Positions 35,541 to 48,527 of a stretch of 64,000 nt of DNA are shown in pieces. The position numbers and the translations under genes are program-made. The DNA comes from Pachypanchax playfairii (Eukaryota > Chordata > Actinopteri > Cyprinodontiformes > Aplocheilidae). Each line of letters opens with the position of its first letter. Within the stretch, counting starts at the first letter, position 1. The notes under the pieces are model-generated. The model was not told the DNA's origin, did not search any database, and saw only the letters and a program-made list of their open reading frames with translations. The stretch covers positions 3,779,572 to 3,843,571 of the forward strand of contig SSNP01000041.1 of the NCBI GenBank assembly GCA_006937955.1, read 5' to 3'.

Positions 35541-37629
35541 TTTGCAATTTTTATTTAATAGTTGCACGTAGAAATGCTGAGTGATGTGAAGTGTTGTTGT
35601 TTCTTCTTTCATGTAGAACCATGGCATTTTGTGGAGTTATACAGAATCTTTTTACTGACAAAAAGATCTCTGGAACTATGAGTTCGACCCAACAGGAAGT
35701 CAGCCAAATTGGATCAAATACTCGATTTAGACATTTTTCATATTTTAACTAATTCTTCCAGGATTCTGAAGAGTCTTTAGACATGGAGGATTAAAGGTTT
35801 TCATCAGAGGATAGAGGCATGGCTCAAACTTTGACTTCTTGCAATACAACACTGCTGTATCTCACACATAAATTATAGAATCTGAACAAAAATGCTCATA
35901 GATAATTGCAGTCTATGCCAAAAACTTATGACTTTAGTCCCAGCCATGGAGAACAGGAAATGTTATATTTTACTATCTGAGGTAATTATCTGGCCTTGTT
36001 TACAGTATCAGCTTCAAACTATATTGAAATAGATGTTAACATGGTTTAAAAAACTGGAACTCTGAGCTGAAGGGCGTGGTCATGGATTTCAGTCTTTCAT
36101 CATGAGTTTAAAGATTACTCGAACACATTTCATCCAATCTGCACCAATTTTAACAGAAAAGCATTTCTCCATGACTGAACAATATAGTAAATTTAAGTTG
36201 GTATAATAATAAAAAGCACTACTTCTTGCTCTCTACAGAAAGACTCTTGGTCCCACTGTCTATATCCTATAAGAAATCAGCTATTTCTAATTTAAGTTTG
36301 AGTTAACAGTCATAAAACTTAAAGTAATTGTTACTAATTTTCTTATATTCTCATTTATGTCTATTTTGTTTTGCATATAATCTGACACTAGAGGACAAAC
36401 AGAGATTATTGAATGACTTAAACAGGTGAGTAACGTGAACATGAGCAGAAGTTCAGCTGCTGATGACATGACACGAAAAAAAGAAATATGATGTTTTTGG
36501 AATATTTTCAAAATTCTTTTTCAGCCAACCAATTTCCCCAAATAGCACACAGTGTTTGATGGAAGAATAATTCTAGTTCTTGGTTATTGAGGTTGGAGAC
36601 TTCAGTGTGAAAACAGACAACCTCATTTAGCAAATTATTTTGTAAAGCCTTTATAGGTAAATATTAGATTTAAAGTTCTTTCTTATTTTTTTGTTTGTGA
36701 ATTTTTTAATGTTTAGTGCTTACAACATAGTGGGTTAATGGGTTATTTAAAACAAATCCACTCAGTATGTATTATGGTCCTCATGGAGTTTGCAGTGTTA
36801 AAGTTTTCCAATAAAGCCTCTCAGACACAAGTTGCAGTTGGCGGGAGGTTTTTATCCGATTGTAGTCAAAAGTCTGGATATCATCAGGCCTGCTGCATGC
36901 TCTGTAAACAAAGTGGGCATTGAATGCATTAGTCCCCCACATCGATTTGAACCTTTCTTTCCAAACACCGCCTTCCAGTCTTTACTCTGTACCTCAATTT
37001 AACTTCCTTTTGCTTTTTAATCTTCTCTTCTTGTTCATTCAGTGTCAGACATCCTCACTGCGTTTCCCCCTCTTACAAATAATTTAGGATGATGACAATG
37101 CAGCGTTGCACACAGCATGTTTTTAAGTGCAGATCACAAGAAACAAATACCTGGAGGCTTAAACCAAAAGAAAGTGATAAACTGATCGTGAGCACCTAGC
37201 TGTTTGAAGGCGTCCACACTGATTGCCTGCTTGACCTAAATTCCTAAATCTATTGTGAGAATGAGCAGGATTTTTTTCATCATGCAGAAAAACCACATTG
37301 AAATACAATATCTGTCTTATTAAGCAATAAGAGAGTGTTTTCCTTATATTATAAAAATAAACCTGCTTTAAAAATCTCCAAACAAAGAAGATATAGTGAA
37401 AATAAAGACACTCTCTGGTCCTGTTCCAATTATTATCATCCTGACGGGCAGCTTGACAAGAGTCTTGTAACTTGAAATAAAAAGTAAGAAGTGTCTTCAT
37501 TTATTTATGTATTACTGCAAAGCTGAGTTGATTTGTTGCTTGCGCCTGGCTTCTGTTTGTGTGTAGGTGTGTGTGTTTCATATTTATTCATATGAGGGTC
37601 TGTCAGTTAATGTGACATTTTAAGTGCCT
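35541..37629. other. non-coding stretch
   Basis: No gene or recognisable repeat is visible. Frames of 60-113 codons occur but have AT-driven composition and no splice context. Confidence 0.6.
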
Positions 37630-37890
37630 GTTGCCTTGTGTGTGTTTGTTTGTGCTTGAAGGGGGATTGGGCGGGGCCAGGCCCGCGGTTGTTGCTTGGC
37701 AGGCTGTCCTGTTGCCTCAGCTCGGGTCTGATCAGCACCAGCAGACCCATCTAACGCTGAGCTGGGAGTGCAAAAGCATGTCAAGCAACACACAGCTGTT
37801 TACACACCAGGCCACAAACACTCCATACCGACTCGCTTCGTTCCTGATGAATAATACACACTCCATCAGCTGCTGCTGCGTGTGTGTGAT
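37630..37890. promoter_or_regulatory. candidate regulatory island, GC-rich core
   Basis: A GC-richer block in AT-rich surroundings containing GGGCGGGGCC (GC-box type), CAGCTG E-boxes (37793, 37868) and GATGAATAATACAC. It could be a distal enhancer or a small promoter, but no transcript start or coding exon can be supported. Confidence 0.25.
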
Positions 37891-38384
37891 TTGACTAGAA
37901 AAATGAGAAGCAGAACATTTTTAGTTACTTATGTTTGGGTTTCATTTGATTCCTGCTCGGGAGTTGCAGTGCTGATTATTTTGATAATAAATTTCAAAAA
38001 GTAGTGACCAATATGCTTTAAGATTTATTATATTTGAAAGGGACAGTTTCAAATTCATAACCATTAGTTCAAATCCATGAATTTTGATCACATGGGATAA
38101 AATAAAAGATAATAAATATTATTATTAGATAAAGAGAAGAATAACAAAAGTTGTCAGACTCCCTAAAAAGATACACACTTTTATTGACATTGACTTATAC
38201 GTGCAAATAAGAGTCACTTGGCCTGTTTGTGATTTATTTCTGCATTTTAGCAAAGAACTCATCAATAAGAGGAAATCATTTATTTGTGTAAAGTTCCTCA
38301 CTGTCAGAAGAGGGAGACAAATTATATTTGGTAAAAAAAAAAAAATGTATTGGTCAAATAATTGTCTGTCATCTTGTTGATTTA
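37891..38384. other. AT-rich spacer
   Basis: No feature recognised apart from poly-A at about 38332-38345. Confidence 0.55.
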
Positions 38385-38510
38385 TCAGTGATGGACTGGC
38401 GACCTGTCAAGGTGTAGCTCCGCCTCTCGTCCAATTACAGCTGGACCTAGACACCAGCTTCCTGCAACTCTCAATAGGGATACGTGAGAATAAATAATGG
38501 ATTAATGGAA
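38385..38510 (+). repeat. SINE-like family D, 3' fragment
   Basis: GTGATGGACTGGCGACCTG, TGTAGCTCCGCCTCTCGTCC and GACACCAGCTTCCTGCAAC appear in order and run to an ATGGATTAATGG end. The head is absent. Confidence 0.65.
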
Positions 38511-39049
38511 AGATGTTTAAATGGTTTGAGGTCACTAACTTTTGAATCATTCCTTTAAAAAGACCCTCTCTAAAATGTAATTCTTCCGGGTAAGTTTGCA
38601 GGTAATTGCAATGTCCCCAATGACTAGACAATATCTACCTATAGATCTTTTGTAAAAGCACTGACAAGGATAGCACTGAAATTTTAAAAAAGGAAGGTGT
38701 CTAATATTAGAATTTAATTTGCTCATCTGAAACATTAAAGTATTACAAGAAAAGATAAACCAAAAAATGTCTGTGAGGAGGCAAATATTTTATGACGTAT
38801 GAGCCAGTTTTCTTCCCTTAACATAAACAAGTGGAGAAAATTGAATTGTTGTATTTAAAAAAAAACCTGCAATTTAAAATCTGTTTTTATGAACAAAATA
38901 TGTAGACTTAAAATGTTCATTCTTGTGTCTGATTGTCATAAACCTACAGCATCTAGCATCTGGACAGACGCCGTGCCACAGCACTGAAAGGGTTAAAACC
39001 CAGTGAAAGGGAAGAAATGGTCTGCTCAGAAGGAAAAAAAAACACACTG
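38511..39049. other. non-coding stretch
   Basis: Nothing recognisable. Unique AT-rich sequence. Confidence 0.55.
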
Positions 39050-39245
39050 TGAAAAAACACTGAGTTTAATTAAATTTTCAGCTCTAATTACAATTAAGCC
39101 ACTTAGTATGTATAATAATGTTTGCATCACAGAGCAGCACAGATGCAGTCCATCAGGGCAATTAAATATTAAACTGGCTGTGGCTGTATTAATAGCAGCA
39201 TGGTGTTCTAGTCACTTAGTGTGTGTATGTGTGTGGCATGTGTGT
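39050..39245. promoter_or_regulatory. candidate conserved non-coding island
   Basis: Dense homeodomain-type cores (TTTAATTAAATT, CTCTAATTACAATTAAGCC, GGCAATTAAATATTAAAC) occur in non-repetitive sequence, a pattern typical of vertebrate developmental enhancers. Inference from motif density only. Confidence 0.25.
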
Positions 39246-39870
39246 AAATACCAACCAAAGCATTGCAGTGGGAGGAGTCTCTTGAGACTGGTGCTTGAAG
39301 ACCTGCCACACCATCCTTCGTAGCACTGCTGAACCCAACACGTATCTGACCTATATTCACTGTGCGCGCTCTGTGCCAGAGATGCATCACTAAAACGGAG
39401 AAAATGGAGATTAAAAAATACCCATGAGTGTATGAATATTCCTGAGCTGCACAATCAGCATACTGTAAGTTTAATGTAAAATTACTGTTTGGCTACAAAA
39501 TAATTCATGACTGCACATAACAAATGTGTTTTAAGCCAAAGTGAAGATTTGCTTAATTCACCAATTGCTCTCATCCTCTCTCCCTCTTTGAGTTTCAAGC
39601 TGCATGTGTCTGCTGCAACATGCAAACTTGATTTTAATGTAAGCACCAGCTTAAATAAAAAACTCTACACATGACGTAAATGCAACTTTTTAGAAATACA
39701 AAAACAAGGATAATCAGGATAATCAAACCCACACATTTCCTCACATCCCTCTTTTACTACATTATTTTGGGAATCAGCACCTGCAAACATGGCAAACGTG
39801 TGTAGATGGAGGAGTTGGGGGGGCTATAAATTGATCAGAATACTGAAGGCACTTTCCGTCGCAGGTGCTC
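39246..39870. other. non-coding stretch
   Basis: No gene or repeat recognised. Confidence 0.55.
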
Positions 39871-40440
39871 TTAAAGAGTTCCTTCCATTAAAAACAGTTT
39901 TTCTGAGGTTTCTGTTGAATATTTTAGCTCCACAGGTGTTCTTACCTTCATAGTGGGTGAAAACAGGTCAACAACTTCTCTTTCAGTTTTAATCTCTCAA
40001 ACTACGCAGGTGGCGATAACACCAGAGTTCTCCCAAGTTCAAATGGCCTGTATCTGTTTCATCACAATTTCTTTGCTTGTTAGTATTCGGCAGCTCCCGC
40101 AGTTAAAACCACGCCTAGCATGCTGCTGGCTAAAAGCTGTTAGCATTAGACTTATCAAACCGGAAGAGAGTATGTGCGCTGTTGCCATGCATAGCGTGGA
40201 AGGAAACAGGAAGCCATGTTCTCATTGGCTAGTTTTTTGGCCAATCTGAGTTAAGCAAATTTGAATAATGAATATTAATGAGTTTCAGCCGAAGCCAGAC
40301 GAATCTTGATGCAAACAGATTGAAAGGTCTGTTATTCAGTGTATCTTAATGTTTTTTAGATATAAAATGTTTCATATTACAGGTTAATACTTAAGAAATA
40401 ACCACAAGGTCCTGAAATTTGTGTGAAATGGCCTCTTTAA
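39871..40440 (-). mobile_element. MITE family A, copy 5 (full length)
   Basis: It starts TTAAAGAGTTCCTTCCATTA and ends GAAATGGCCTCTTTAA with TTAA on both sides. The left terminus has a GCC-to-TTC change. Interior colinear with the other inverted copies. Confidence 0.85.
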
Positions 40441-41814
40441 GATTGCTCTCGTGTTCTGGACTTGTAACACTGGAAGAGGGCCTTTGTTCAGATAAAATGT
40501 TCCTGGGAGAAAACAAAAAGGGGAATTATTGAACAAAATCCATATCCAAATAAAAGGCAGGTCGATACGGTGAAGCGCTCTGGGTGCTGCTGTTTATGAG
40601 GGAGAGGAGTGAAGCACCTATCATTATACTACATGCTACCTTTATTATATGAGTTGCAGGGCTTTCTAGTGTCATGTATGAAGTAAAAAGTGATGCCAGT
40701 GGTCATATATCTATGTTTAATAAGTAGCTGCCTCCTCCTACTATCTTCATTCAAAAGTGAAGCCAAAATATCCTGTTTAGCCCATTCTCCTACACACAAT
40801 AATAAGATTTTTAAAGCATGAAATAATTACTTATAGTTTAGAATAATAAAAACCAAATATTTACATCTGCCAAGGAGCTCATGTTTTTCTGGAGTTGGCT
40901 TGTTTGTTAGCAACATGACTTAAAGAGTTGAGGAGTGAATTTCACAAAATTTTTAGGAAATTTCCAGACTAGATCAAGGAACAATTGATTAGATTTAGGG
41001 GATTATCTGGATCACCGTATAGATCCAAGAATTTCTTAAAGGATTTTTTTAACATTGGGAGATAGCGCTGTCTTCAGCACATGTGGCTGTAATGCCACAT
41101 TAAATGGTTTGGCTGTGGAACTGAGGTGCTTGGTGGAGGTCTGCGCTCTCTGAGTGCTTTTCTAGTTTAACACGTGGCAGCAAGATAAGAACTACATGAA
41201 TCAGGAGTCAACGCATTTAAAATATAGTCAAAATTTTTCTTATTTTTTTGACAAGAAAACATCCCATTTGATTTTGTGGTTTGTCTGAGGCTTAAAATTT
41301 TTACTGTGGCCCATCACGGAAACTTACCTAGTTTTGGCTTTAACATCTGTCTTTAGTTATGCTAACGGTCAAGATGCTCTAAGTGGTGCTAAGAGAACCT
41401 GCTCAGTTCCAGGGTTTAGAATCTCCTACATTTGTACAGAACAGAGAAACACTGAACTTTCCTGACATGTTGATCCAGCTGATGTTCTTTGTTTGCAGCC
41501 TCTATAGACAGCTGGTGCTGTTCACTCACTTCATAATCCTGTTGGTTAAAGAGCTTCTTAGACCACACACTTATCAAGAAACTGTTTCGTTATGTCACAG
41601 TTAGTTGCTAGGCCCAGAGGGACAGTCTATATTTTTAGATAAGATTAGCAAAAATAATTTAATTTGCTTAATTTGCACAATAACTAATAAATTAGATTTT
41701 TGGAAATGGAAGCAAACATATTTTATTTTGTTAACAAAATTTGATGGAATTGAATATTTCTGTCTATATTATCTCAGATTTGTGTATTTGTTAGGCCAGT
41801 TTTAGATGTGTAGC
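40441..41814. other. non-coding stretch
   Basis: No gene or recognised repeat. AT-rich unique sequence. Confidence 0.6.
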
Positions 41815-42060
41815 GTGACAGTTGTAGGAATGTGACGGGAAAGCTCAGCAGTAAAGCTGAATAACTGGGCCTCCGTCTGGCCTGAGCCAGGCATGCGCTG
41901 ATAAATATAGCTGCCACAGGAATAATCTAAATGCAAGTCTCCTCTTTGCTGTAATGGATGGGTGTCGCTGACCTGTGGTCCAATCACACTGGATTCTGCA
42001 GAAATATCCATGCACAGTGGCAAACAAACAATACACAATACAAAGACATGGAGTAGGCAG
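41815..42060. promoter_or_regulatory. candidate conserved non-coding island
   Basis: Base-balanced, non-repetitive block with GCGCTGATAAATATAGCTGCC, GGAATAATCTAAATGCAAG (octamer-like ATGCAAG) and GGTCCAATCACACTGG motifs. Texture-based guess. Confidence 0.22.
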
Positions 42061-42502
42061 TGCTAATCATGAGACATAGTAAGGCGTCTGTGGCCAGGGT
42101 GGCTGCAAGATTGTATGTGTGCTTATGCACCATCGGCTCTATCAACCCTCACGGACACTTGAAGACTAAAGGACCCCATACAATAAACAAAAACAACAGC
42201 TTTGTGTGTGCAGCTACTTTGTTGTGTGGATGTGTGTACGTGCAGAATGAATGGGGAGATATTTATGACCAGGGATTACCCTAAGGACACTGCAGAGTCT
42301 AAAGGTCACTGTTCTGTCTGTTCGTCAGTGTTTCTGGAGCATAATTAACCAACATTTAACTGTTGGCTTATGAATACAATATAACAACCTGGGCTGTACT
42401 TAAGTGTATAAGTTACACTCAACACACCCATCGACCACTGTCTGTTCTCTCCAATAGCCCAGTTATTACACCACCATCTATAATTCAAATGTTGTAATCC
42501 TA
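42061..42502. other. non-coding stretch
   Basis: Nothing recognisable. Confidence 0.55.
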
Positions 42503-43063
42503 TTAAAGAGGCCATTTTATACAAATTTCGGATAGTATTTACCTGTAATATGAAACATTTTATATCTAAAAAACGTTAGGAAACACTGATTAACAGACCT
42601 TTCAATCTGTCTGCATTAAAATTCAGGTGGTTCCGGCTCCTTCCGTCAGGCCTCGAGCAGCAACTCGTTCATATTCATTGTTCGAATTTGCTGGACTCTG
42701 ATTGGCTAACAAACTAGCCTATGAGATAAAGGGATACTGTTTCCTGCCAACGTCACACGTACTCTCTTCCTGTTTGCTACGTCTTATGGTAACAACTTTT
42801 AGCCAGCAGCATGCTAGGTGTGGTTTCAACTGTGGGAGCTGCCGAATACTAACGAACAAAGGAGTTGTGATGAAACAGATACAGGCCGTTTGGACTCGGG
42901 AGAACTCGGGTTTTATCACCACCTGCGTAGTTTGAGAGATTAAAACTGAAAGAGAAGTTGTTGACCTGTTTTCACACCCACTATGAAGGTAAGAACACCT
43001 GTGGAGCTAAAATATTCAACAGAAACATCAGAAAAACAGTTTTTAATGGAAGGGACTCTTTAA
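42503..43063 (+). mobile_element. MITE family A, copy 6 (full length)
   Basis: It starts TTAAAGAGGCCATTTTATAC and ends GGAAGGGACTCTTTAA with TTAA flanks. Same orientation as the 6.0- and 9.6-kb copies. A short deletion sits near the left end (FTCGGATAGTATTTACC region) relative to copy 1. Confidence 0.85.
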
Positions 43064-43164
43064 AGAATACCAAGTCTCACCTCATCAACAAAGAACTGAT
43101 ATGTTACATTAATCCACGCAAGTTAGTACAAATGCTTTTATCTTTGTCATGTGCACCCCCTGCA

Positions 43165-43236
43165 CCCCCCCCCCCCCCCCCCCCCCCCCCNNNNNNNNNN
43201 CCCCCCCCCCCCCCCCACACACACACACACATACAC
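43165..43236. repeat. poly-C run with 10-N gap, then (AC)n
   Basis: A run of C (43165-43190), ten N (43191-43200) and further C to 43216 pass straight into an AC dinucleotide array. The N block is an assembly gap inside a homopolymer, so true length and content are unknown. Confidence 0.95.
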
Positions 43237-45704
43237 AGAGCCACACAGTCATCAACTCCCATAGACTGTGCTGATTTGCTGGGCAGCTGTTGTAATAGAG
43301 TGGCCTGATGTGAAGCAGTTTACACACACAATTACTATTAATACCAGAAGCACATGTGCCTCCACTTGCACTACGCTGTCTCTTGGATGTGAGGCACGAC
43401 TGATTGGGTTGCTTTGTGTGTGTGTTTTTGTGTGTTCATGCACATTTGTGAAAGACAAATGGAGATGAGAGGCAGAAGGCAGTGTAGCGTGAGGGACACA
43501 CCTGTTTGGGACACACAAGACAAGGCAGAGACATGAACATCCACAAGCGGAGTAACCCACATGCAAGGTTATCACACATGATGAGTGCATTGCAGGTTGA
43601 GTGGTTTTACAGTAAATAAGAAGTACAAAAATATAATATATATAATATTTTTGCTGTAGTCGGGCTTTTGGACTTGTGGCTCAGAACAGTTTTGTGTTTG
43701 GCACAGAGAACATGATAACACCCCATTATTTTTAATGGTATGTCTTTTCTAAGCCACATTTAAAGAAAAGTTAACAGTAAATATTTTTATTAGAATTATT
43801 TATATCTCATTCCATCCCTTCTATTTTTTTACTCCTATTTTTTTCTGTCAACTTAAAACTATAATACTTCTAATTTTTCATAATGTATCAATGTAAAACC
43901 AAATTGTGGCGAGAGTTTCAAATCTGCTTGTTTCAGTAAAGTTGACAGCGTGACCTAGTTTTTTGTTATGACTATAAAAATATCAAGTGATCTTGGGTGC
44001 ACTGGCACTGGAACAGACTGCAAAGGGTCAAACAGAGTTTTTATTATTAGTATTGTTTCTAATGGCTGTTTACACTTTAATGTCTGTAAAAATAGTTTTT
44101 CTTTTTGTTTCTTCATTTAGAAAAATGAAGACTCTCGGTTTAACTTTCACTCTCTAGTTCCCTGAGTCAGAAGAAGTCTTGGGGATACTAATTTATCAGT
44201 TCCAAATTTCTGACTAAGAGGGTCCAGAGCCCCTTCAGTTTCCTAGTCTGAAAGGATCCCAAATGACACCTTTTATTCTATTCCTGAGTCCAAAAGTGTC
44301 TCAGAGAATGTCTCTCATCCTGTTTATGAGTCAGAGAGGTTCCCAGATGATGCCTTGCTGCCTGCCTTAGCTCTTGAATACAGCATCCAGAGGGTTCTGT
44401 CCATTTGCCTTCAGTGGTGTTGGTCCATGACATCTTGCTGCATCCAAAGACTCCTAGGCCAAATGTTGAATGGCCTCCTGAGACTACCCACCAGCCAGCC
44501 AAACCTCACACACCTGCTTCCACCTCTACTCAAGCTGCCTCGCCAGCCAGGATGACCTCCACAGCCTCAACTCCCCTTCAAGCAGCCTCTCTGTCCTGGC
44601 CAACCTCAGAACATTCACACTACCTCTGGTCTTCACTTCCTCTGAAGCTCCTTGCTGGTTAACCTCCAGACTTCCAGTGTCTGTTTCAAACAACCCAGGG
44701 CAGCTGGCAGAATTTACTCGACTGCCTGAACATCCTCTGGCCACATATAGAGCCCTAGTGAGAATATGCTGTTATTAAACTGCAAGTTCCAGTTGTCAGT
44801 AATATACTGCAAACTAGAAACTATTGTTGTATTTCCAGAGTGCTAAACATTTCTAGTTTGACTCTATATATTCCCCTGTTCCCTTGCTGCCAGCGTTGGC
44901 CAGATGCTGTTTGTGGGGCTCTTATTTCTCCCCATTGCCCCACACAGATGCACACAGACTGTTACATATTGGTTCAAAATTAATTAAATTAGCAGCTTTA
45001 TCTGCTCAGAAGAGTCCAGCGTCTGTCTCTGGCTGAGAGGAGGGAGACAAATGTGATGGAGAGCCCATGGGGGAGAAAGGAGAGATTGATGAGAAAGACA
45101 CAGCTGATTACAGGACAAGCAGTAATGAGGAAGAAAGGGTGTGTTTTAGAGTAAAAAAGTTTTAGAGTAATAACTGAAGTGTGTTTCTACTAGTGTTAAA
45201 CACATGAAACTGCAGCTAAGGTATTAGTATTTTCAGCTTTATGGTTGTATTAGTAGTCAGTTAATTAGTAGTATTGAAAAGAGCACATCAATGAGTTGCA
45301 GTGTAGAAAAGCCTCTGCACATGTTCCCGGTGGCTATTAGTGAGAGCAGGTTTCCAAGATATTTGATTAGCTCCCATTAGCATGGATGGTGTTTGCCCCC
45401 TGAGGACACTTGCTGTGATGACAGTGAGTGTCTGATGGCTGTCCATCACCTTCACAGTATCACTGTGCAGACGTCTTAATGCTCAGTACACGAGGGCTTG
45501 ATGATTTTTGATGTGCAGCTCTGTAATCATGACTTTCTGTTATTAATCTCCATCTTCAGCTCACTGAGGATCGGCTCTGCTACCAGTCCTTTGGGTGTCT
45601 TTAGTCAGCCTGCATGGTTCCTGTCCCACCCAGCGCCGTGTTAACACACCGAGACAGAAACACACACATGTATAGACACACACACATACACATGGTCTGT
45701 GGTT
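43237..45704. other. non-coding stretch
   Basis: No gene is supported. The 44250-44760 segment is CT-rich and gives Ser/Thr/Pro-rich frames on the plus strand, but they are short, lack exon context and look like a low-complexity or old repeat segment that I cannot name. Confidence 0.55.
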
Positions 45705-45970
45705 TGGACTAGGTGAGTAAATTGTTTTTGATTCTTGAGGTATTTATCAACCCCGGTGCCACTAGCTGAACCAGTGGCTTCCGCAATGGATCTGATTAAT
45801 GGTAGCTTATTAACAAAAGCTCTGTTGTTCAAGCCCTGAGGGTACTGTGTAATTCCAGAGCTCAATGCTGATATAATGGCCTATTTTAAGAGCTTCGTGA
45901 TTAAGCACCATTAAGCAGAAAGCAAAGGCTTGCCGCGGACAACTTCAATGGCAGCAAACGTAAACCCAAC
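45705..45970. promoter_or_regulatory. candidate conserved non-coding island
   Basis: Non-repetitive block carrying GATCTGATTAATGGTAGC, GCTTATTAACAAAAGC, CGTGATTAAGCACCATTAAGC and CTTGCCGCGGACAAC. The combination of several ATTA cores with balanced, complex sequence is the strongest enhancer-like texture in the window. No alignment was made. Confidence 0.28.
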
Positions 45971-46819
45971 AGAGTCCCCAGAGCCCGTCCATCCTTTTCT
46001 GCATGTCTCTCTCCATCTCACTCTTTGCTTTTCTGCCACTGTTATTGAAACAGAGAGCTGTATTTAAATTGAGTTTGGAAAAGGGCTCTCAGAGGGGCAA
46101 ACAGTGCAGATATATTATATTGCTAGCCAATGGCAAAATTAAAAAATCATGTTTAGGTGAGAGAAGAAGAAAATCACTCTGAAAATTTATGAGAATATAT
46201 TTATCAATCTTTGCGTCTGTGAGATTATATACTGTTTGTCTTGATGTTATTTGTGTTATCTACATTATCTTAGAATGAAAAATTAAGATTGAGTCCAGAG
46301 TTTAACCAAGCTGCCTCATAAGTGAGGTTCCTGCCATCAGCATGCTGATGGTTCCATTTGGTCCTAACCTTCATGATAATCTGGTTAACTAGAGTTCAGA
46401 ACACACAGCCAGACACTGACACAGCTGGCTCCAGCAGAGACTGGCCTTCTGATGAAAAAAATCAAACAATGTCATGTTTGTTAAATCACATTACATTTAT
46501 CACATGTCATTCTTTCTTCAATATTCACATTGGAGCAGCAAACCGAAACTATCACTGTGCTAATTCCAAGAAGAAATTACAGTCATTTTGTGTCTGTCTC
46601 AGTTACGTAGACGCCGCATCATTAATCTTTAAACAAAACACTCGGGTCCTGCTTTGACTTCATGATTCTTCGCTTCACTTTCATTCTTTATTTGTCTTTG
46701 GCATCTTCTTTCTATTCCTCAACAGGAAGATTCTTGACCGTCCATATCCTCCCTCACTTCCTTACTTACTCTATCCCACCCTTTATCTCTCCCTAAATCC
46801 TGCCGTTCTCCCCTAGGGA

Positions 46820-47260
46820 GAGCAGTAATAATTATTATGTAAATAAATACGCCTGCTGTAATCACATTCGTGCCACTGATCCAATTAGGGAGCTGATAGC
46901 AGGCGGCTGATTGCGTGGACTGGCAGCTGATGGTCAGGGTCTGTGTGTTTGAGCTGCTTGTTGGCCAAGGTAGCTGGGGGAACACGCATTAACAGACTAG
47001 CAGACTGGTGTAATGAAAGCCGTTTGCTACCGTGCTGCATCCAGTCATTTACTCTAAATAATGCTCTTTGACCAGGACCCTGCATGTCTGCCAGCCTCGT
47101 AGTCTGCTTGTTGGGTTGTCTGTCACTGAGGTGCTCTGTGTGTTTATTGCTCTGTACTTCTATTATCATGATCCCTGGCTCTGGATCACTTTCACTGCAC
47201 ATCATCTTATCACCAATTACTGCCTTGTTGTGATTCTCATCAGCCTAATGATGGTCTTCT
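46820..47260. promoter_or_regulatory. candidate conserved non-coding island
   Basis: Contains ATAATTATTATGTAAATAAAT, CTGATCCAATTAGGGAGC, GGCGGCTGATTGCGTGG and TGTAATGAAAGCCGTTTGC in non-repetitive sequence. Enhancer-like by texture only. Confidence 0.27.
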
Positions 47261-47489
47261 GAGACCATGATCTTCAGAGCTGCACGGACCTCATCCCTCA
47301 CCCTCCATCACTCACCCCCAGCTCAGGGTTTTCTCTCAGCGGGCAGAGCAGGCTTTTACAGTCTTTTGTAACTACATAAATAAATACATAGAGTTTGTAT
47401 TCATTCCATGAATGACAAACATTTTTTACAGAACCATATAATCATATCCGTATACTAAAAAAATATGAACAAAATATCCAATCTGGATA

Positions 47490-47800
47490 CAAACGTAAAC
47501 ATTGTAAAAGGAGATTTCAGTAGTCACGTTGATGTTGGAAGCGATAGCCTCAATATAGCATGTAGTGACGTATTCAACTCAGCTGTTTTCCAAGAGTGTA
47601 CACAATCCAACTTGTTTTATTTATTGTAGTACTCTTGATCTTCTTTTAACTTCTGGCATAGAGAGTTAACAGCTGATAGTATTTCCTCGGAACCCTGTCG
47701 TTTCTGGTCATTTTTTGGACAATGTTTGCGTTCACGCTGATGGAGTTCACAACCTCTGATTGTCATTACTGCTGATGCTTATCAGAGAATGTTGAAACTA
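47490..47800 (+). pseudogene. L2-like LINE endonuclease relic
   Basis: Plus-strand frames give GDFSSHVDVGSDSLN, corresponding to the L2 'GDFNIHVDNPSD' box of the endonuclease. A weaker FQECTQSNLFYLL segment follows and the frame decays. No RT portion is attached. Third independent copy of this domain in the window. Confidence 0.6.
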
Positions 47801-47999
47801 AATTAAAAGTTATTTTCCATTATTTTTTTGTTCAATCCCACACAGCAATATAACCGGTAATGTTATGTTGTTGATTTTACTACTCCAATGCATATTTCAT
47901 TAGACTATGTTGCTTCTCTAAAATAAAGGTAATCAGTCAGTTTGTTTTCTTGGTTTAATTTAGAGCAGCATAATCTAAAAAAGTTTCAAGAACATTCTC

Positions 48000-48498
48000 T
48001 TGTGGTTTTGTTTTTCTCTTCAGGGTTTGATTTTTGGGATTATATTGGGGTTACTGGGCCACTTATTCTCCTCTATGTCCACCTTGTATCCCGTGTTCAG
48101 CTCTTTTGTCGCATTTTGTTCTTCTTCTCTGTTTACTGTTTTACTTTGGTAGATTTTGTACTTCCTGTTTCCCTCGTGTTTCCCGGTAACTTGGTCCTCC
48201 CTCTTCCCAGCTGTTTCCTGTTTTCCCTGATTAGCTTCCTTTGTGTTTTGTTTGTATAAAGACGTGTTTAGTTTTATGAGTTGTCGGGTCATTCGATTAT
48301 GATCGTTGATGTTCTGTGGTTTGACCGTTTGTCATGTGCTCCTTCTCCGCTCCCTCCGGTTCTCCTGAGCACCTAATCCCATGTAAGTTTGTTTTTGCTG
48401 CCCCATCAGCTCCTTTCTTTGTACATTTATTAAAGTGTCTTTCTGTTGGCTCTCTGTCTCCGGCATTGGGTCCTAGCTAAGATAGTAAGAATCATGAC
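48000..48498 (+). mobile_element. possible LTR remnant
   Basis: The CT-biased plus strand contains a TATAAAGACGTG box (about 48257), a CACCTAATCCC..TGTACATTTATTAAAG polyadenylation-like stretch (about 48420) and an end GGGTCCTAGC..AATCATGACG resembling fish LTR ends of '...catgaca' type. The left terminus and a target duplication are not identifiable. Family unassigned. Confidence 0.4.
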
Positions 48499-48527
48499 GC
48501 ATGTATTTTTGTGTATTCAGTCACCGC

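Noticed and set aside
22363..40249. A recurring frame (start MGENRSTTSLSV) in the plus strand of 22.4 and 40.0 kb, and related frames in other MITE A copies
   Set aside because: All lie in MITE family A. The similarity is explained by common descent of the element, and other full-length copies lack the ATG or have stops.
42958..43327. Frames with proline or glycine runs
   Set aside because: They read through the poly-C run and the N gap, so they have no meaning.
44355..44760. Ser/Thr/Pro-rich frames as an exon
   Set aside because: Low-complexity composition, no splice sites of note and competing frames on both strands.
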